Part shown: one piece after another, positions 35,626 through 44,345 of the stretch
Layout: each line of letters starts with the position of its first letter
Numbering within the stretch: position 1 is the stretch's first letter
Source: Akkermansiaceae bacterium
Lineage (GTDB): Bacteria > Verrucomicrobiota > Verrucomicrobiia > Verrucomicrobiales > DEV007
Length of the DNA: 64,000 bases
Reading direction: 5' to 3'
Assembly: GCA_024233085.1 (NCBI GenBank)
Contig: JACKQC010000014.1
Location: 88,187 to 152,186 of the forward strand
The notes under the pieces: generated by a model
Seen by the model: the letters and a program-made list of their open reading frames with translations, nothing else
What the model was told of the DNA's origin: nothing
Databases searched by the model: none
Made by a program: the position numbers and the translations under genes

Positions 35626-36777
35626 ATGACACCTCGCCTCCATTTTCTCCCATTCCTACTCAGCCTGTCACTGGTCGCCGCCACGGCTGCCAGTGCCGCC
35701 GATCCCATCGTCTTTTTCGGCACCTACACCCGCGGAAAAGCGGGCAGCAAAGGCATCTACGCCTCTCGGCTCAACCTCGAGACCGGCGAACTCAACGAGC
35801 CCGTCGTCGTCGCCGAGGTCGAAAATCCCTCCTTCCTCGCCATTCATCCCAATCGCCGTTTTCTCTACGCCGTCTCGGAGATTTCCGGAGCCGATGGCAA
35901 ACCCGCCGGTGGCGTCACCGCCTACCGCATCGAGAGCGAAACCGGCGCGCTGACCCGGATTAACGCCCAGCCCTCCGGCGGCGACGGCCCCTGCCACGTC
36001 TCGATCGACCCCTCCGGGCGCTGCGCCTTGGTGGCCAACTACGGCAGCGGCGTTGCCGCCGCGCTTAAAATCGGAGAAGACGGCGCGCTCACGTTTGGAA
36101 ACGCCATCCAGCACACCGGCTCCAGTGTCGATCCCCGGCGGCAGAAGGGTCCCCATGCCCATTCCGCCAATCCCTCGCCCGACGGCCGCCACGCCTTTGT
36201 CGCCGATCTCGGTCTCGACAAAATTCTCATCCATCGGATCGATCCGGCCACCGGTACCCTTACGGAGCACGGCTTTGTCAAAGTGGAGCCCGGTTCCGGT
36301 CCCCGCCATCTCGCCGTCCATCCCAACGGCCGCTGGGCTTATGTCATCAACGAAATGGCCCTCACCGTCACCGCCTTGAACTACGACGCCTCCGGCGGTT
36401 CGCTCGCTCCGTTTCAGACGGTCTCCACGCTCCCCGATGCCGACCGCGACCAGGCCGGTCTGTCCACGGCGGAAATCCAGGTTCACCCCGGCGGGAAATT
36501 TCTCTACGGCTCGAATCGCGGTCACGACACGATTGCCGTCTTTTCCATCGATCCCGCCGACGGCCGCCTGACCCGGCTCGAAAACGAGCCCATTCGCGGC
36601 CAGACGCCGCGAAATTTCGCCCTGGATCCGACGGGCCGCTATCTGCTCGCGGAGGGCCAGGCCTCCAACACCGTGTCCGTCTTTCGCATCGACCCGGAGA
36701 CCGGCAGGCTCGAATACACCGGACACACCATCGAAGTCCCCTCTCCCGTCTGCGCGAAATTCCTGGCCACGGAGTAG
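35626..36777 (+). CDS. Exported lactonase-family beta-propeller (6-phosphogluconolactonase-like)
   Basis: 383 residues, signal peptide ~1-23 (ending ASAADP). Seven-bladed propeller of the lactonase family PF10282 (YbhE type): FFGTYTRGKAGSKGIYAS opens blade one; FLAIHPNRRFLYAVSE, HVSIDPSGRCALVANYGSG, HSANPSPDGRHAFVADLGLD (the family's signature) and RNFALDPTGRYLLAEGQ mark later blades. E. coli YbhE is a cytoplasmic 6-phosphogluconolactonase, but this copy is exported, so its substrate is more likely a free sugar lactone or other ligand. It lies 52 nt after the MlrC-like gene in the same direction and may be co-transcribed. Confidence 0.88.
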   Translation: MTPRLHFLPFLLSLSLVAATAASAADPIVFFGTYTRGKAGSKGIYASRLNLETGELNEPVVVAEVENPSFLAIHPNRRFLYAVSEISGADGKPAGGVTAYRIESETGALTRINAQPSGGDGPCHVSIDPSGRCALVANYGSGVAAALKIGEDGALTFGNAIQHTGSSVDPRRQKGPHAHSANPSPDGRHAFVADLGLDKILIHRIDPATGTLTEHGFVKVEPGSGPRHLAVHPNGRWAYVINEMALTVTALNYDASGGSLAPFQTVSTLPDADRDQAGLSTAEIQVHPGGKFLYGSNRGHDTIAVFSIDPADGRLTRLENEPIRGQTPRNFALDPTGRYLLAEGQASNTVSVFRIDPETGRLEYTGHTIEVPSPVCAKFLATE

Positions 36778-36796
36778 TGCTCCCATCGGGAAGGTT

Positions 36797-37051
36797 TCAC
36801 CCGTCCAGCCCGCGCACGATCAGAAGCGCGGCCAATGGTGCCGCGTTCAGCAGCAGAAAGAGCAGCTTGAAGGCGCCGAGGAAACAATAATTCACCAAGG
36901 TGAAAGTCTCCCGCCCCATGGGAAACCATCTCGACTGAGTTCGGTAAATCAGTCCCGGCGCCGCCAGGGTGAACAAGGCCCAGACGACGAGAATGGCGCC
37001 GTCAATGACGGTGCACCATTTGAAAAAGGCAATGAGCGAATCGAGGTCCAT
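36797..37051 (-). CDS. Small membrane protein, DUF6868-like
   Basis: 84 residues. It begins MDLDSLIAFFKWCTVIDGAI, followed by three hydrophobic segments with an amphipathic YRTQSRWFPMGRETF loop and ending LLFLLLNAAPLAALLIV. This pattern matches a small two-to-three-helix family (DUF6868 as I recall it) with no known function. The longer upstream frame (to 37108) overlaps the 3' end of menE and starts with a non-hydrophobic stretch, so ATG 37051 is preferred. It follows menE by 53 nt and could be the last gene of the men transcript. Confidence 0.65.
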   Translation of the reverse strand: MDLDSLIAFFKWCTVIDGAILVVWALFTLAAPGLIYRTQSRWFPMGRETFTLVNYCFLGAFKLLFLLLNAAPLAALLIVRGLDG

Positions 37052-37104
37052 TTCTCTCCCATTCAACCACGAATGTTTCGCCGCCGCCACCGTCCCCTTC
37101 TCGC

Positions 37105-38301
37105 TCACCCGCGACCCGCCACAGGAAAATCCGGGATACCCATGGCGCGCAACTCGCGAAAGGCGACTTTTCCCAGATCGGTTCGCGGGATTCTCTCGAC
37201 AAAACCCACCGAATCCAAACGCTCGAATGGAGCCACCTTTCCGCCAAACCGCTCCGAGGCGGCGAGAGCCAAACGACGATCCTCCCCTCCCTCGATCAAG
37301 CCGATCAACCGGACCCCGATCCGGTCGTCCGGCACATCGAGCAGCGTGCCCGTCCGGTCACCGTCGGCCAGTATCCCCTCCCACCGCGATCTCAGCTCGT
37401 TCAGCGAAATCAGTTCACCCAGACGTTTGACCCGGTCGTCGATCCGGCCCTCGTGCCGCAGTTCGATCCGGCCGCTCGCTCCTTCCGTCCGAAGTCCCCC
37501 CCGATCCGAAGTGGCGAACCATCCCGCCCCGTCGAGGACCGCGTCCTCGAAACGCCACCCGCCGTCTTTGTCCCGGATCACATAACCGGAAAACAACGCA
37601 TCGCCGCGAATCTCGAGCCGCCCCTCCACCGTCAATCGCGTTTCCCACCCGGGCAGAACAGGCAGCCATTCACCTTCGAACGGCGCCTCGAGGGACTCCA
37701 AACCCGACGTCGCGACCTGCGAAGCGCTCTCCGTCATGCCGTAACTCTGGATTACCGGCCAACCGAGATCGCGCGCGCGTCCACCGACGGACGGATCGAG
37801 CCGTCCCCCTCCCACCACGACCGCGCGAACCGAAGCGGGAGCGACGAGATCGGCCTGAACCAGGTCCCACACCTGGGTCGGAGTCAAAGCCGTCAGCGTG
37901 ATGGCCCGATCTTCGCAAAGTCCGGCGAATTCGCCCTCGCGATTCCGCCAACGTCCGGTGAATCGGAACGCCTCGCACCCTCCGGTGAAAGCCCTCGCGA
38001 AAATCCCGAGCCCGCCGACGTGAAAATCCGGCAGAGCGCACAGCCAGCGATCACTGCCGGTGACCCGAAGCCACGCATTGACCTGGAGTGCTGATGACAA
38101 AAAGGCACGCCGCGAAACCGCCGCCAGTTTTGGTCCGTCGTTTCCCCCCGAAGTCGCCACGAGAATGTGTCCGCGGAGACGGGCCTCGCCCCGAACGAAG
38201 TCGGCCAGACCCTGTCGCCTGAGGGACCCAACAGGGTTAAGTCGAATGTCCGGAACCTCGCTTTCCCAGTAGCGGGCCGATCTCAAATCAGAGGTTTCCA
38301 C
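37105..38301 (-). CDS. menE: o-Succinylbenzoate-CoA ligase
   Basis: 398 residues, GTG start at 38301 overlapping menC by 19 nt. Adenylate-forming enzyme that makes OSB-CoA in menaquinone synthesis. The P-loop-type motif is ATSGGNDGPKLAAVS (~48-62, a variant of TSGTTGxPK). WLCALPDFHVGGLGIFARAF, VVVGGGRLDP, IQSYGMTESASQVATS (~190-205) and the C-terminal RTDLGKVAFREL with the catalytic Lys follow. At under 400 residues it is short for the family, as is common in compact MenE. The N-terminal segment DIRLNPVGSL (~18-27) is encoded by a hairpin repeat unit identical in layout to the intergenic ones, so the repeat is translated here. Other men genes surround it. Confidence 0.9.
   Translation of the reverse strand: METSDLRSARYWESEVPDIRLNPVGSLRRQGLADFVRGEARLRGHILVATSGGNDGPKLAAVSRRAFLSSALQVNAWLRVTGSDRWLCALPDFHVGGLGIFARAFTGGCEAFRFTGRWRNREGEFAGLCEDRAITLTALTPTQVWDLVQADLVAPASVRAVVVGGGRLDPSVGGRARDLGWPVIQSYGMTESASQVATSGLESLEAPFEGEWLPVLPGWETRLTVEGRLEIRGDALFSGYVIRDKDGGWRFEDAVLDGAGWFATSDRGGLRTEGASGRIELRHEGRIDDRVKRLGELISLNELRSRWEGILADGDRTGTLLDVPDDRIGVRLIGLIEGGEDRRLALAASERFGGKVAPFERLDSVGFVERIPRTDLGKVAFRELRAMGIPDFPVAGRG
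38225..38243. repeat. Single hairpin repeat unit, locus E, inside menE
   Basis: GACCCAAC-AGG-GTTAAGTC, one unit only, with two mismatched arm positions. It is in frame near the 5' end of menE and encodes LNPVGS. Confidence 0.85.
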
Positions 38302-39248
38302 GGCAGCGATTCGATCAAGTGGTCAAATCCGAGCCCGGTTCCGACCGGCGTCCGCAGGATCGGGCCATCCCTTTCGAGAAGCGAGAAGAAATCGTCGTTC
38401 TCGTAACACTCGTGGGTCAAAAGACCACAATCCTCGATCCTTTCCGGGAAAAGACTTCCCCATTCCGCCGCGCGATACGCCGCGTAGGCCTGCCCGATGG
38501 CGTGATCCATCGATGTGGTGATCGCCACCCGCTTCCCCTCTCGCACGGCCCTCTCGAGCGGTTCCGTCAGCCTTGTGACAGCCGGTTTCAGGATCACCCA
38601 GTCGGCCGCGCGGGATCGCACCCCGGCGTCGCGATCGGCGGCGAGCGGAATTCCCGCCTTCCGCAGCGCCTCCCAATCGTCCGCCTTCCACGGGACGGGA
38701 TCTTCCAAAAAATCGATCATCCGTCGCGATTCTTCGTCGAGCGTTCTCCAGAAATCCAGAATTCTCGACACCGTTGAAGTCTCGTTGAAGTCGAGCCTGA
38801 AGCGCAACTCCGGCGCCTCGTCGCGCCAAAAGTCGAGCCGCGAAAGCGCGTCACTTTGATCCGGACCGCATTTCAGCTTCGCCGAGCGAAAGCCCTCGGC
38901 CGCGACCCGGGCCGGTTCACCGGGTTCGGTGCCGAGCACGGTCCAGTGGCTGCGCGGAATTTGGAGCCGGCCGAACAGCGATCGGCCCTCCCGTCGCGCC
39001 AGTCCGTCGATTTCGGCGCACAGCAGCGCTTGTTCCGCCAGGTTTGTCGGCAACCCCGTTCGCAGGGATTCCAGGTGAACCTCCAGCGGAGGATCGCCCA
39101 ATTCCGGCCAGGGATGAACGCACCCCACGCCGCCGCCCGCGTCTCGGATCAGCGCTCCGGAGCGCGCTCCCGCGCCGGTGACTCGCGCGTTCGGCCGTCC
39201 CCGGGGAGTCAGCGCGTAGCGCCATTGCCAGAGGGCGGGTTCAGCCAT
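38283..39248 (-). CDS. menC: o-Succinylbenzoate synthase
   Basis: 321 residues. Enolase-superfamily enzyme that dehydrates SHCHC to o-succinylbenzoate. The catalytic Lys pair is in FRSAKLKCGPD (~140-150); metal ligands are in FRLDFNETST (~170), IDFLEDPVPW (~196) and PLAADRDAG (~219), and the second catalytic Lys in DWVILKPAV (~232). Length is typical. The first 100 residues, the capping domain, are diverged and Arg/Gly-rich, as usual in MenC. It overlaps menA by 8 nt upstream and menE by 19 nt downstream, indicating translational coupling within one men operon. Confidence 0.92.
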   Translation of the reverse strand: MAEPALWQWRYALTPRGRPNARVTGAGARSGALIRDAGGGVGCVHPWPELGDPPLEVHLESLRTGLPTNLAEQALLCAEIDGLARREGRSLFGRLQIPRSHWTVLGTEPGEPARVAAEGFRSAKLKCGPDQSDALSRLDFWRDEAPELRFRLDFNETSTVSRILDFWRTLDEESRRMIDFLEDPVPWKADDWEALRKAGIPLAADRDAGVRSRAADWVILKPAVTRLTEPLERAVREGKRVAITTSMDHAIGQAYAAYRAAEWGSLFPERIEDCGLLTHECYENDDFFSLLERDGPILRTPVGTGLGFDHLIESLPWKPLI

Positions 39249-40134
39249 CTTTCAGAAAGATCGAAATCGTGAAAAGCACCGCAAAAAGCAGCAGCTGCAG
39301 CGCCGCCACGGCCAGGAAACGGTTGAAAATCCGCCCCGGCTCCGTTTTCGCCACCCGGACGGCGAGAAAAACAGCCAAGGGCAGCAACAGCAGCGGCAAA
39401 CACAGCCCTCCCCAGTTCAATAACCAGGCCGCGATCACCGAAAGCCCCAACGGCACGAAGCAAAAAACCGCGATCTCGCCCCGCGCGAACCTTTTCCCAA
39501 ATCGAACCGCCAGCGTCCGTTTGCCGGTCGAGCCATCCTCGCCCACGTCCCGCAAATTGTTGATCGCGATCAAGGCCGAGGAATAGAAGCCCGTTTGCAA
39601 CCCGGTGATCCACTGCAATGGCCCCGGCCCCTCGCCCGTTTGGACAAACCAGGCGCCGATGACCGCCACGAACCCGAAGAACAGGATCACGAACAGCTCG
39701 CCCAACCCCCGATAGGCCAGCGGAACCGGTCCGCCTGTGTAGGCGTAAGCCATCAGCAGCGAAAGGCTCCCGATCGCCACGATGGGCCAGCCTCGCGCCT
39801 GAATCAGCGGGATCGCGATCGCCGCCGCCGCCGCGCAAAAACCGAGCGCCCCCCCCATCACCGCCCGATCCGACAACCAGCCCGCCGCCGTCGCGCGCAC
39901 CGGGCCCAACCGTTCGGCGGTGTCGGCGCCCTTTCGCGAATCGATGGCGTCATTGAAAAGATTCGTCGCGATCTGGATGCAGAGGCAGCTGAGCAGGGTC
40001 GCGGTGAAGAGCGGCCAGGAAAACCCGTTCGGATGCCCCATCGCCGGGATGCTTCCCACCCACACCGGCACGATGGCCGCCGGCAGCGTCTTGGGCCGGG
40101 CCGCCAGGATCCACGGACGCAATTGGCTCATCAT
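39241..40134 (-). CDS. menA: 1,4-Dihydroxy-2-naphthoate polyprenyltransferase
   Basis: 297 residues. UbiA-family integral membrane prenyltransferase that attaches the isoprenoid chain to DHNA. The first Asp-rich motif is NLFNDAIDSRKGAD (~57-70) and the second is INNLRDVGEDGSTGKRTLAVRFG (~180-200, N..DxxxD type); eight or nine hydrophobic helices are visible. ATG 40134 or 40131 (MMSQLRPWILAARPKTLPAA) starts four bases after menB ends, so the two genes are coupled. It is the membrane step following the cytosolic MenF-D-H-C-E-B reactions. Confidence 0.92.
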   Translation of the reverse strand: MMSQLRPWILAARPKTLPAAIVPVWVGSIPAMGHPNGFSWPLFTATLLSCLCIQIATNLFNDAIDSRKGADTAERLGPVRATAAGWLSDRAVMGGALGFCAAAAAIAIPLIQARGWPIVAIGSLSLLMAYAYTGGPVPLAYRGLGELFVILFFGFVAVIGAWFVQTGEGPGPLQWITGLQTGFYSSALIAINNLRDVGEDGSTGKRTLAVRFGKRFARGEIAVFCFVPLGLSVIAAWLLNWGGLCLPLLLLPLAVFLAVRVAKTEPGRIFNRFLAVAALQLLLFAVLFTISIFLKDG

Positions 40135-40138
40135 TCCC

Positions 40139-40954
40139 CTACGGCAAACGCGGAAACTTCGAGAAATCCGGCGCCCGCTTTTCCTTGAAAGCATCGCGCC
40201 CTTCCTGCGCCTCGTCGCTCATGTAGTAAAGCAGGGTCGCGTTCCCCGCCAGGTCGAGCAATCCCATCTGGCCGTCGCAGTCGGCATTCAGGGCGGCCTT
40301 CAGGCATCGCAGGGCCAGGGGCGAATGGCGCAGCATCTCGCGCGCCCATTTCACGGTTTCCGCTTCCAGATCGGCGAGCGGCACCACCGCGTTCACCAAG
40401 CCCATCTCCAGTGCCTGTTGGGCGTCATACTGGCGGCAGAGATACCAGATTTCCCGCGCCTTTTTCTGACCCACGATCCGGGCAAGATAGCTGGAGCCCA
40501 GCCCGCCGTCGAAGGACCCGACCTTCGGTCCGGTCTGGCCAAATCGCGCGTTGTCCGCCGCCAGCGTCAGGTCGCACACCACATGCAGCACATGCCCCCC
40601 TCCGATGGCGTAGCCCGCCACCATCGCGATCACCGGTTTGGGAAGCGACCGAATCTGCTTTTGCACATCGAGAATGTTAAGTCTCGGTACCCCGTCGTCG
40701 CCAACGTATCCCGAATCCCCCCGGATCTTCTGATCCCCGCCGGAGCAGAACGCCAGATCTCCCTCGCCCGTCAGGATCACCACCCCGACCTCGCCGTCCT
40801 CCCGCGCCAGGTGAAAGGCGTGCGACAGCTCGTTCACCGTGAGGGGGCGAAACGCGTTCCGCACCTCGGGACGGGCGATCGTGATCTTGGCGATCGCGCC
40901 GTCCTCGGTTTTCTCGTAGCGAATATCCTGAAACTCGTGGGCCGACTTCCACAT
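40139..40954 (-). CDS. menB: 1,4-Dihydroxy-2-naphthoyl-CoA synthase
   Basis: 271 residues. Crotonase-fold enzyme closing the second ring of the naphthoquinone. Key blocks: ARPEVRNAFRPLTVNEL (~29-45), FCSGGDQKIRGDSGYVG (~72-88, the oxyanion-hole region characteristic of MenB), GYAIGGGHVLH (~118-128), GQTGPKVGSFDGGLGSSYLAR (~142-162) and AREIWYLCRQYDAQQA. The short C-terminal swap region (KRAPDFSKFP) is present. ATG at 40954 begins MWKSAHEFQDIRYEK; the long in-frame extension upstream overlaps menH in another frame and is discarded. Spacing to menH is 14 nt. Confidence 0.96.
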   Translation of the reverse strand: MWKSAHEFQDIRYEKTEDGAIAKITIARPEVRNAFRPLTVNELSHAFHLAREDGEVGVVILTGEGDLAFCSGGDQKIRGDSGYVGDDGVPRLNILDVQKQIRSLPKPVIAMVAGYAIGGGHVLHVVCDLTLAADNARFGQTGPKVGSFDGGLGSSYLARIVGQKKAREIWYLCRQYDAQQALEMGLVNAVVPLADLEAETVKWAREMLRHSPLALRCLKAALNADCDGQMGLLDLAGNATLLYYMSDEAQEGRDAFKEKRAPDFSKFPRLP

Positions 40955-40968
40955 GGCGGGCAACTGAA

Positions 40969-41685
40969 TCACAATCGGCGGTTTTTGAAATCCCGAATCG
41001 CCGCCGCCACCGCTTCCGGAGCCTCGGTCGGCAGCCGATGCCCCCGACCCGGCACGGTGCGAAACTCGAAATCCGGAAAGATTTCGCTCATCTTTCGTCC
41101 AAACGCCGCGAACCGGCCATCGCGCTCCCCCGCCAGCCACAAAACCGGAAACCGGCACGCGGAGAGACTTTCCGATTCGAGGACCTGTCGCCCCAATGAC
41201 CAGAGATCGAAGGCCCGGCCGATCGCCCCGCGCCTCGGCTCGAGGAGACGTTGCGCGGCCAATCGATCTTCGGTTTCCCCGCTTCCGGCGAAAACCGGCT
41301 GGGCGTTCCAGGCGGCGAGAAAGTCCTCCCATGGCCATTTTCGCGCCCGCTCGGCCCACTCGCGATCCCGCCTCAGGCGTTTCTCCCGTTCCCGGACCGT
41401 GGGCAGACCGGGATGAGTCGAGATTAACACCGCACCGCGCCACAGACCCGGATCGGCGGCCATGGCATGGAGCGCCAGCCTTCCGCCCAGCGAATAGCCG
41501 AGCAACAGCGGGCACGGATCGCCCGAATTCCGGATTCGGGCGGAAAACTCGCGACCCCAGTCCGCCAGACTCGGGTCGGAACCGTCCTCGAGCGCTTCCC
41601 AGAGATCGACGGCCGAACAGTTGTCGAGCCCCAGCCCCTCCCAATCCGCGATCGATCCCAGATTGCCGTGCAGCGCGTGGATCAT
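40969..41685 (-). CDS. menH: SHCHC synthase (MenH) or related alpha/beta hydrolase
   Basis: 238 residues. Alpha/beta hydrolase fold; the catalytic triad appears as Ser in LLGYSLGGRLAL (~70), Asp in LAGERDGRFAAF (~190) and His in VPGRGHRLPTEAP (~220). MIHALHGNLGS supplies the oxyanion region. It eliminates pyruvate from SEPHCHC in the menaquinone pathway; assignment rests on fold plus position between menD and menB. The ATG overlaps the menD stop (ATGA), which fixes the start and indicates coupling. It is slightly shorter than typical MenH. Confidence 0.85.
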   Translation of the reverse strand: MIHALHGNLGSIADWEGLGLDNCSAVDLWEALEDGSDPSLADWGREFSARIRNSGDPCPLLLGYSLGGRLALHAMAADPGLWRGAVLISTHPGLPTVREREKRLRRDREWAERARKWPWEDFLAAWNAQPVFAGSGETEDRLAAQRLLEPRRGAIGRAFDLWSLGRQVLESESLSACRFPVLWLAGERDGRFAAFGRKMSEIFPDFEFRTVPGRGHRLPTEAPEAVAAAIRDFKNRRL

Positions 41686-43283
41686 GAGGAAAGCATCTGT
41701 TGCCGAGCCGCCCAAAAACCCTCGGTCTGTTCGGAATTGGGCACGATTTCAATCGCGACATCTTCGTCGCCAAAGTCCCGCAAGGAATCCGCCCCGGAAA
41801 GACGGACATGACGCAGGTTCCACAAGCCCGCCCAATGCGCAAAGTTCAGGCCATGCCGGTTTTCGATGACGTCCCGAAACTCCGGCGCGGCGCCGGCGAG
41901 ACTGGGAAGCCGCGAGAAAATCTTGCCACCCCCGTTGTTGACGACCACGAAGCGCCGGCGGGCGTCGCGGCCGAGCTGGTCGAGCACCCAGGGGGCTCCG
42001 AGATCGTGGAGGGCGGTGAGATCGCCGAAAATTCCCCAGGATTCACCGGCTCCGGCGGCGACACCCAGGAAAGTGGAGATTTGTCCATCGATCCCGTTCG
42101 CGCCACGGCTGGCATGGCAGTTTGGGTGGGAGTTTTTAAAACTTGCCGCTAAATTCCATTGCCGAATCGCCAGGCTGTTTCCCAAAAAAAGCGGGGCCTC
42201 GCTCGGAATCGCTTCGGAAAGCCGCCGGTACCACGCCGCTTCGGATTCGGGAAACGATTGGAGCAGTGAATCGATTCTGGCAATTTCGGAAAGCTCGGAG
42301 AGCAAATGGTTTTCGGAATTTTTAACGAAAACCTCCGAAAAATCCAACCAGTCGATTCGTTCGGAAACACGTCCCAATCCGGTGAACGATTGCCGGGAAA
42401 TCGACAGCACTTCGATGTCGAAACACGTCTCAAGATCCCGCCAAAACCGGAGGCTGGGCACACCTCCAATCCGCAAAATTTTATGGGGACGCTTTCGGCC
42501 GAAAAACGCTTCTGAGTCGCGAATCAGGCAATTTTGTAAAATTTTTGACTCCCTCAACCCGCTGGTCGCTTCCGCCCAAACCGGACAGTTGAGAATCTTT
42601 ACAAATTTTTCCACCTCATCCTGATCACGCGCTTCCAGAGCTCCCAGTAGGACCGTGCCCCCCGTGAAATCGGCCACAAATCGGCTCAACAGGGTTGGGT
42701 CGCCCACCCAACCCTGTTGAGTCCCGGACCCAACCCTGTTGGGTCCGGGCGGAATCGTGAGGTCAAACGGACCGAAATCGGGCTCCGGTTCCTCGAATCC
42801 GGGGTTCAGGTGGATGGGGCCGCGCCGATTCCACGGAAACCCGACCGGGAAATCCACCGCTTCTTCGGCGTCGAGACAGGCCTCGACATAGGGTCCGAAA
42901 AGCCCGGCCTGCTCGATGGCCTGCGGGGCTCCGGTCGCGCGAAATCGCTTCGGCCGGTCGGCGGTGAGCAACACCAGAGGAATCCCGCTGTAGTGCGCCT
43001 CGATTGTTGCCGGCAGCAATTCCGCGGCGGCGGTCCCGGAGGTGGTGACCACGGCGACCGGCCGGCCGTCGCGCTTGGCCAGCCCGAGCGCGAAAAAGGC
43101 GGCGGCCCTTTCGTCATAGTGATGCCAGACGCGCAGGATGCCTTTGCCGCGGGCCTCCAGCAGGGGCAGCACCAGCGGACTGTTTCGCGAGCCGGCGCAG
43201 ACTACAAATTCGCGCGCGCCCCAGGCCAGCGCCTGCTCCAGCACGGTCTGCGCGAGTTTGCGATTGGCGGACGCGGCGGGCAT
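41682..43283 (-). CDS. menD: SEPHCHC synthase, ThDP-dependent
   Basis: 533 residues. It condenses isochorismate with 2-oxoglutarate. ThDP-enzyme blocks: FVVCAGSRNSPLVLPLLEA (~27-45), HHYDERAAAFFALGLAK (~54-70, activating Glu), VVTTSGTAAAELLPA (~78-92), VGFPWNRRGPIHLN (~148-161) and the cofactor Asp in SWGIFGDLTALHDL (~420). It is somewhat shorter than most MenD (550-590). Residues ~178-201 (PPGPNRVGSGTQQGWVG and PTLLSRF) are encoded by three hairpin repeat units in tandem, just after the N-terminal domain where a linker is expected. The rest is intact, so the insertion seems tolerated. ATGA overlap with menH. Confidence 0.93.
   Translation of the reverse strand: MPAASANRKLAQTVLEQALAWGAREFVVCAGSRNSPLVLPLLEARGKGILRVWHHYDERAAAFFALGLAKRDGRPVAVVTTSGTAAAELLPATIEAHYSGIPLVLLTADRPKRFRATGAPQAIEQAGLFGPYVEACLDAEEAVDFPVGFPWNRRGPIHLNPGFEEPEPDFGPFDLTIPPGPNRVGSGTQQGWVGDPTLLSRFVADFTGGTVLLGALEARDQDEVEKFVKILNCPVWAEATSGLRESKILQNCLIRDSEAFFGRKRPHKILRIGGVPSLRFWRDLETCFDIEVLSISRQSFTGLGRVSERIDWLDFSEVFVKNSENHLLSELSEIARIDSLLQSFPESEAAWYRRLSEAIPSEAPLFLGNSLAIRQWNLAASFKNSHPNCHASRGANGIDGQISTFLGVAAGAGESWGIFGDLTALHDLGAPWVLDQLGRDARRRFVVVNNGGGKIFSRLPSLAGAAPEFRDVIENRHGLNFAHWAGLWNLRHVRLSGADSLRDFGDEDVAIEIVPNSEQTEGFWAARQQMLSS
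42683..42749. repeat. Triple hairpin repeat (22-nt pitch), locus F, inside menD
   Basis: Units at 42683-42701 (GGCTCAAC-AGG-GTTGGGTC), 42705-42723 (CACCCAAC-CCT-GTTGAGTC) and 42727-42745 (GACCCAAC-CCT-GTTGGGTC). Cores are 22 and 22 nt apart. The third unit extends to a perfect 12-bp stem, CCCGGACCCAAC with GTTGGGTCCGGG (42723-42749). All three are within the menD reading frame. Confidence 0.93.
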
Positions 43284-43295
43284 GAGTGGCGCCTG

Positions 43296-44345
43296 TCAGA
43301 TTCCCAGCAGCGATTTCACCGCGTTGCGTTTCAGCGCCAGCTCGCGCCATTCGCGATCGAACCGGCTTTCGCGGATGATCCCGCATCCGCTCGGAAGGAA
43401 GACCTCGTTCCCGCTCCAGGAGACATTCCGAATGGCGACCACGGAATGAAAATCCCCCTGGTGAAAGGCGCCGAAGGGAGCGCCGAAATGCTCCGGAGCG
43501 CCGAGCCGCCGTCGAACCGACATCAGGTCGCGCAGCGCGCCGTCGCCCCGCGGATAGGCGCCCAGAGCCGGCGTGGGGTGCATGTGGCGAATCAAGTCGT
43601 CGATTCCGGGCACGGGTTCGCGGAGTTTCACCTGAATCCGCGAAAGGAAATGAACAATGGAACCGAGATCGAGCATCACGCGCATTTCGCGCTTGATTTC
43701 ACCGAGTTCAGCGAGTTTTTCCACCAGATAAGTGGCCACGAATTCATGTTCCCGAATCTCCTTGGGATCGGTCAGAAACTGCCCGGCCTCGTGCCGGGGG
43801 GCGGTTCCCGCCAGCGCCATGGTCTCCAGGTAGCCGCCCGAGAACGAAAACAGCCGCTCCGGCGTCAAGCCGACCGAACCGCTTTCCCCGAAACGAAATC
43901 CATAGCCCCAGAGGTCCGAGGGCGCGGCGCCCACCGCGTTGATCAGGGCGGCGGGATCGCCCCCGTTGATCCGGCCTCGCTCGGTGATGACCGGCACCGA
44001 TTTTTCAAGGCGGCCTTCGGTGATGGAGCACAGGATTTCGTCGTAGGCGGAGCGGAATTCGGCGTCCTTTAGACCGTCCCACTCGATCGCCGGGAGCGGG
44101 GTCGATCCGTTGTCGGGGAGCAGCCGCCGGAGATCGTGGGTTTCGAAAAAATGCGCGGGGATCTTCCAGGGCTCGGGATCCGCGAGGGCGAAATCGTTGA
44201 GGTAAAACGCCGCCCCTCCCTCCGCGGACGGCGCGGCCGCGGCGGTCCGGAAGGGCCCGACTCCGCAGAGATAGCGGTTGCCCTCCAGGCGCAAAAAGGC
44301 GAAATCCCGGTTCGCCGGGAACGATGTCGTGGAGGCGGTGGCCAT
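43296..44345 (-). CDS. menF: Isochorismate synthase
   Basis: 349 residues. Chorismate-utilising enzyme of the MenF/EntC/PchA family; first committed step to menaquinone. Recognisable blocks: EILCSITEGRLEKSVPV (~104-120), FGESGSVGLTPERLFSFSGG (~153-172), ETMALAGTAPR (~174-184, the GTA motif), EHEFVATYLVEKL (~199-211), HMHPTPALGAYPRGDGALRD (~254-273) and VAIRNVSWSGNEVFLPSGCGI (~301-321). The N-terminal variable domain is short (<100 residues), so the protein is smaller than E. coli MenF (431). First gene of the men operon; its start faces the sigma factor gene across 284 nt that must hold both promoters. Confidence 0.93.
   Translation of the reverse strand: MATASTTSFPANRDFAFLRLEGNRYLCGVGPFRTAAAAPSAEGGAAFYLNDFALADPEPWKIPAHFFETHDLRRLLPDNGSTPLPAIEWDGLKDAEFRSAYDEILCSITEGRLEKSVPVITERGRINGGDPAALINAVGAAPSDLWGYGFRFGESGSVGLTPERLFSFSGGYLETMALAGTAPRHEAGQFLTDPKEIREHEFVATYLVEKLAELGEIKREMRVMLDLGSIVHFLSRIQVKLREPVPGIDDLIRHMHPTPALGAYPRGDGALRDLMSVRRRLGAPEHFGAPFGAFHQGDFHSVVAIRNVSWSGNEVFLPSGCGIIRESRFDREWRELALKRNAVKSLLGI

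Noticed and set aside
40139..41842. A longer MenB (567 residues) using the whole open frame
   Set aside because: The extension is Arg-rich and overlaps menH in another frame; the crotonase fold starts at the ATG at 40954.
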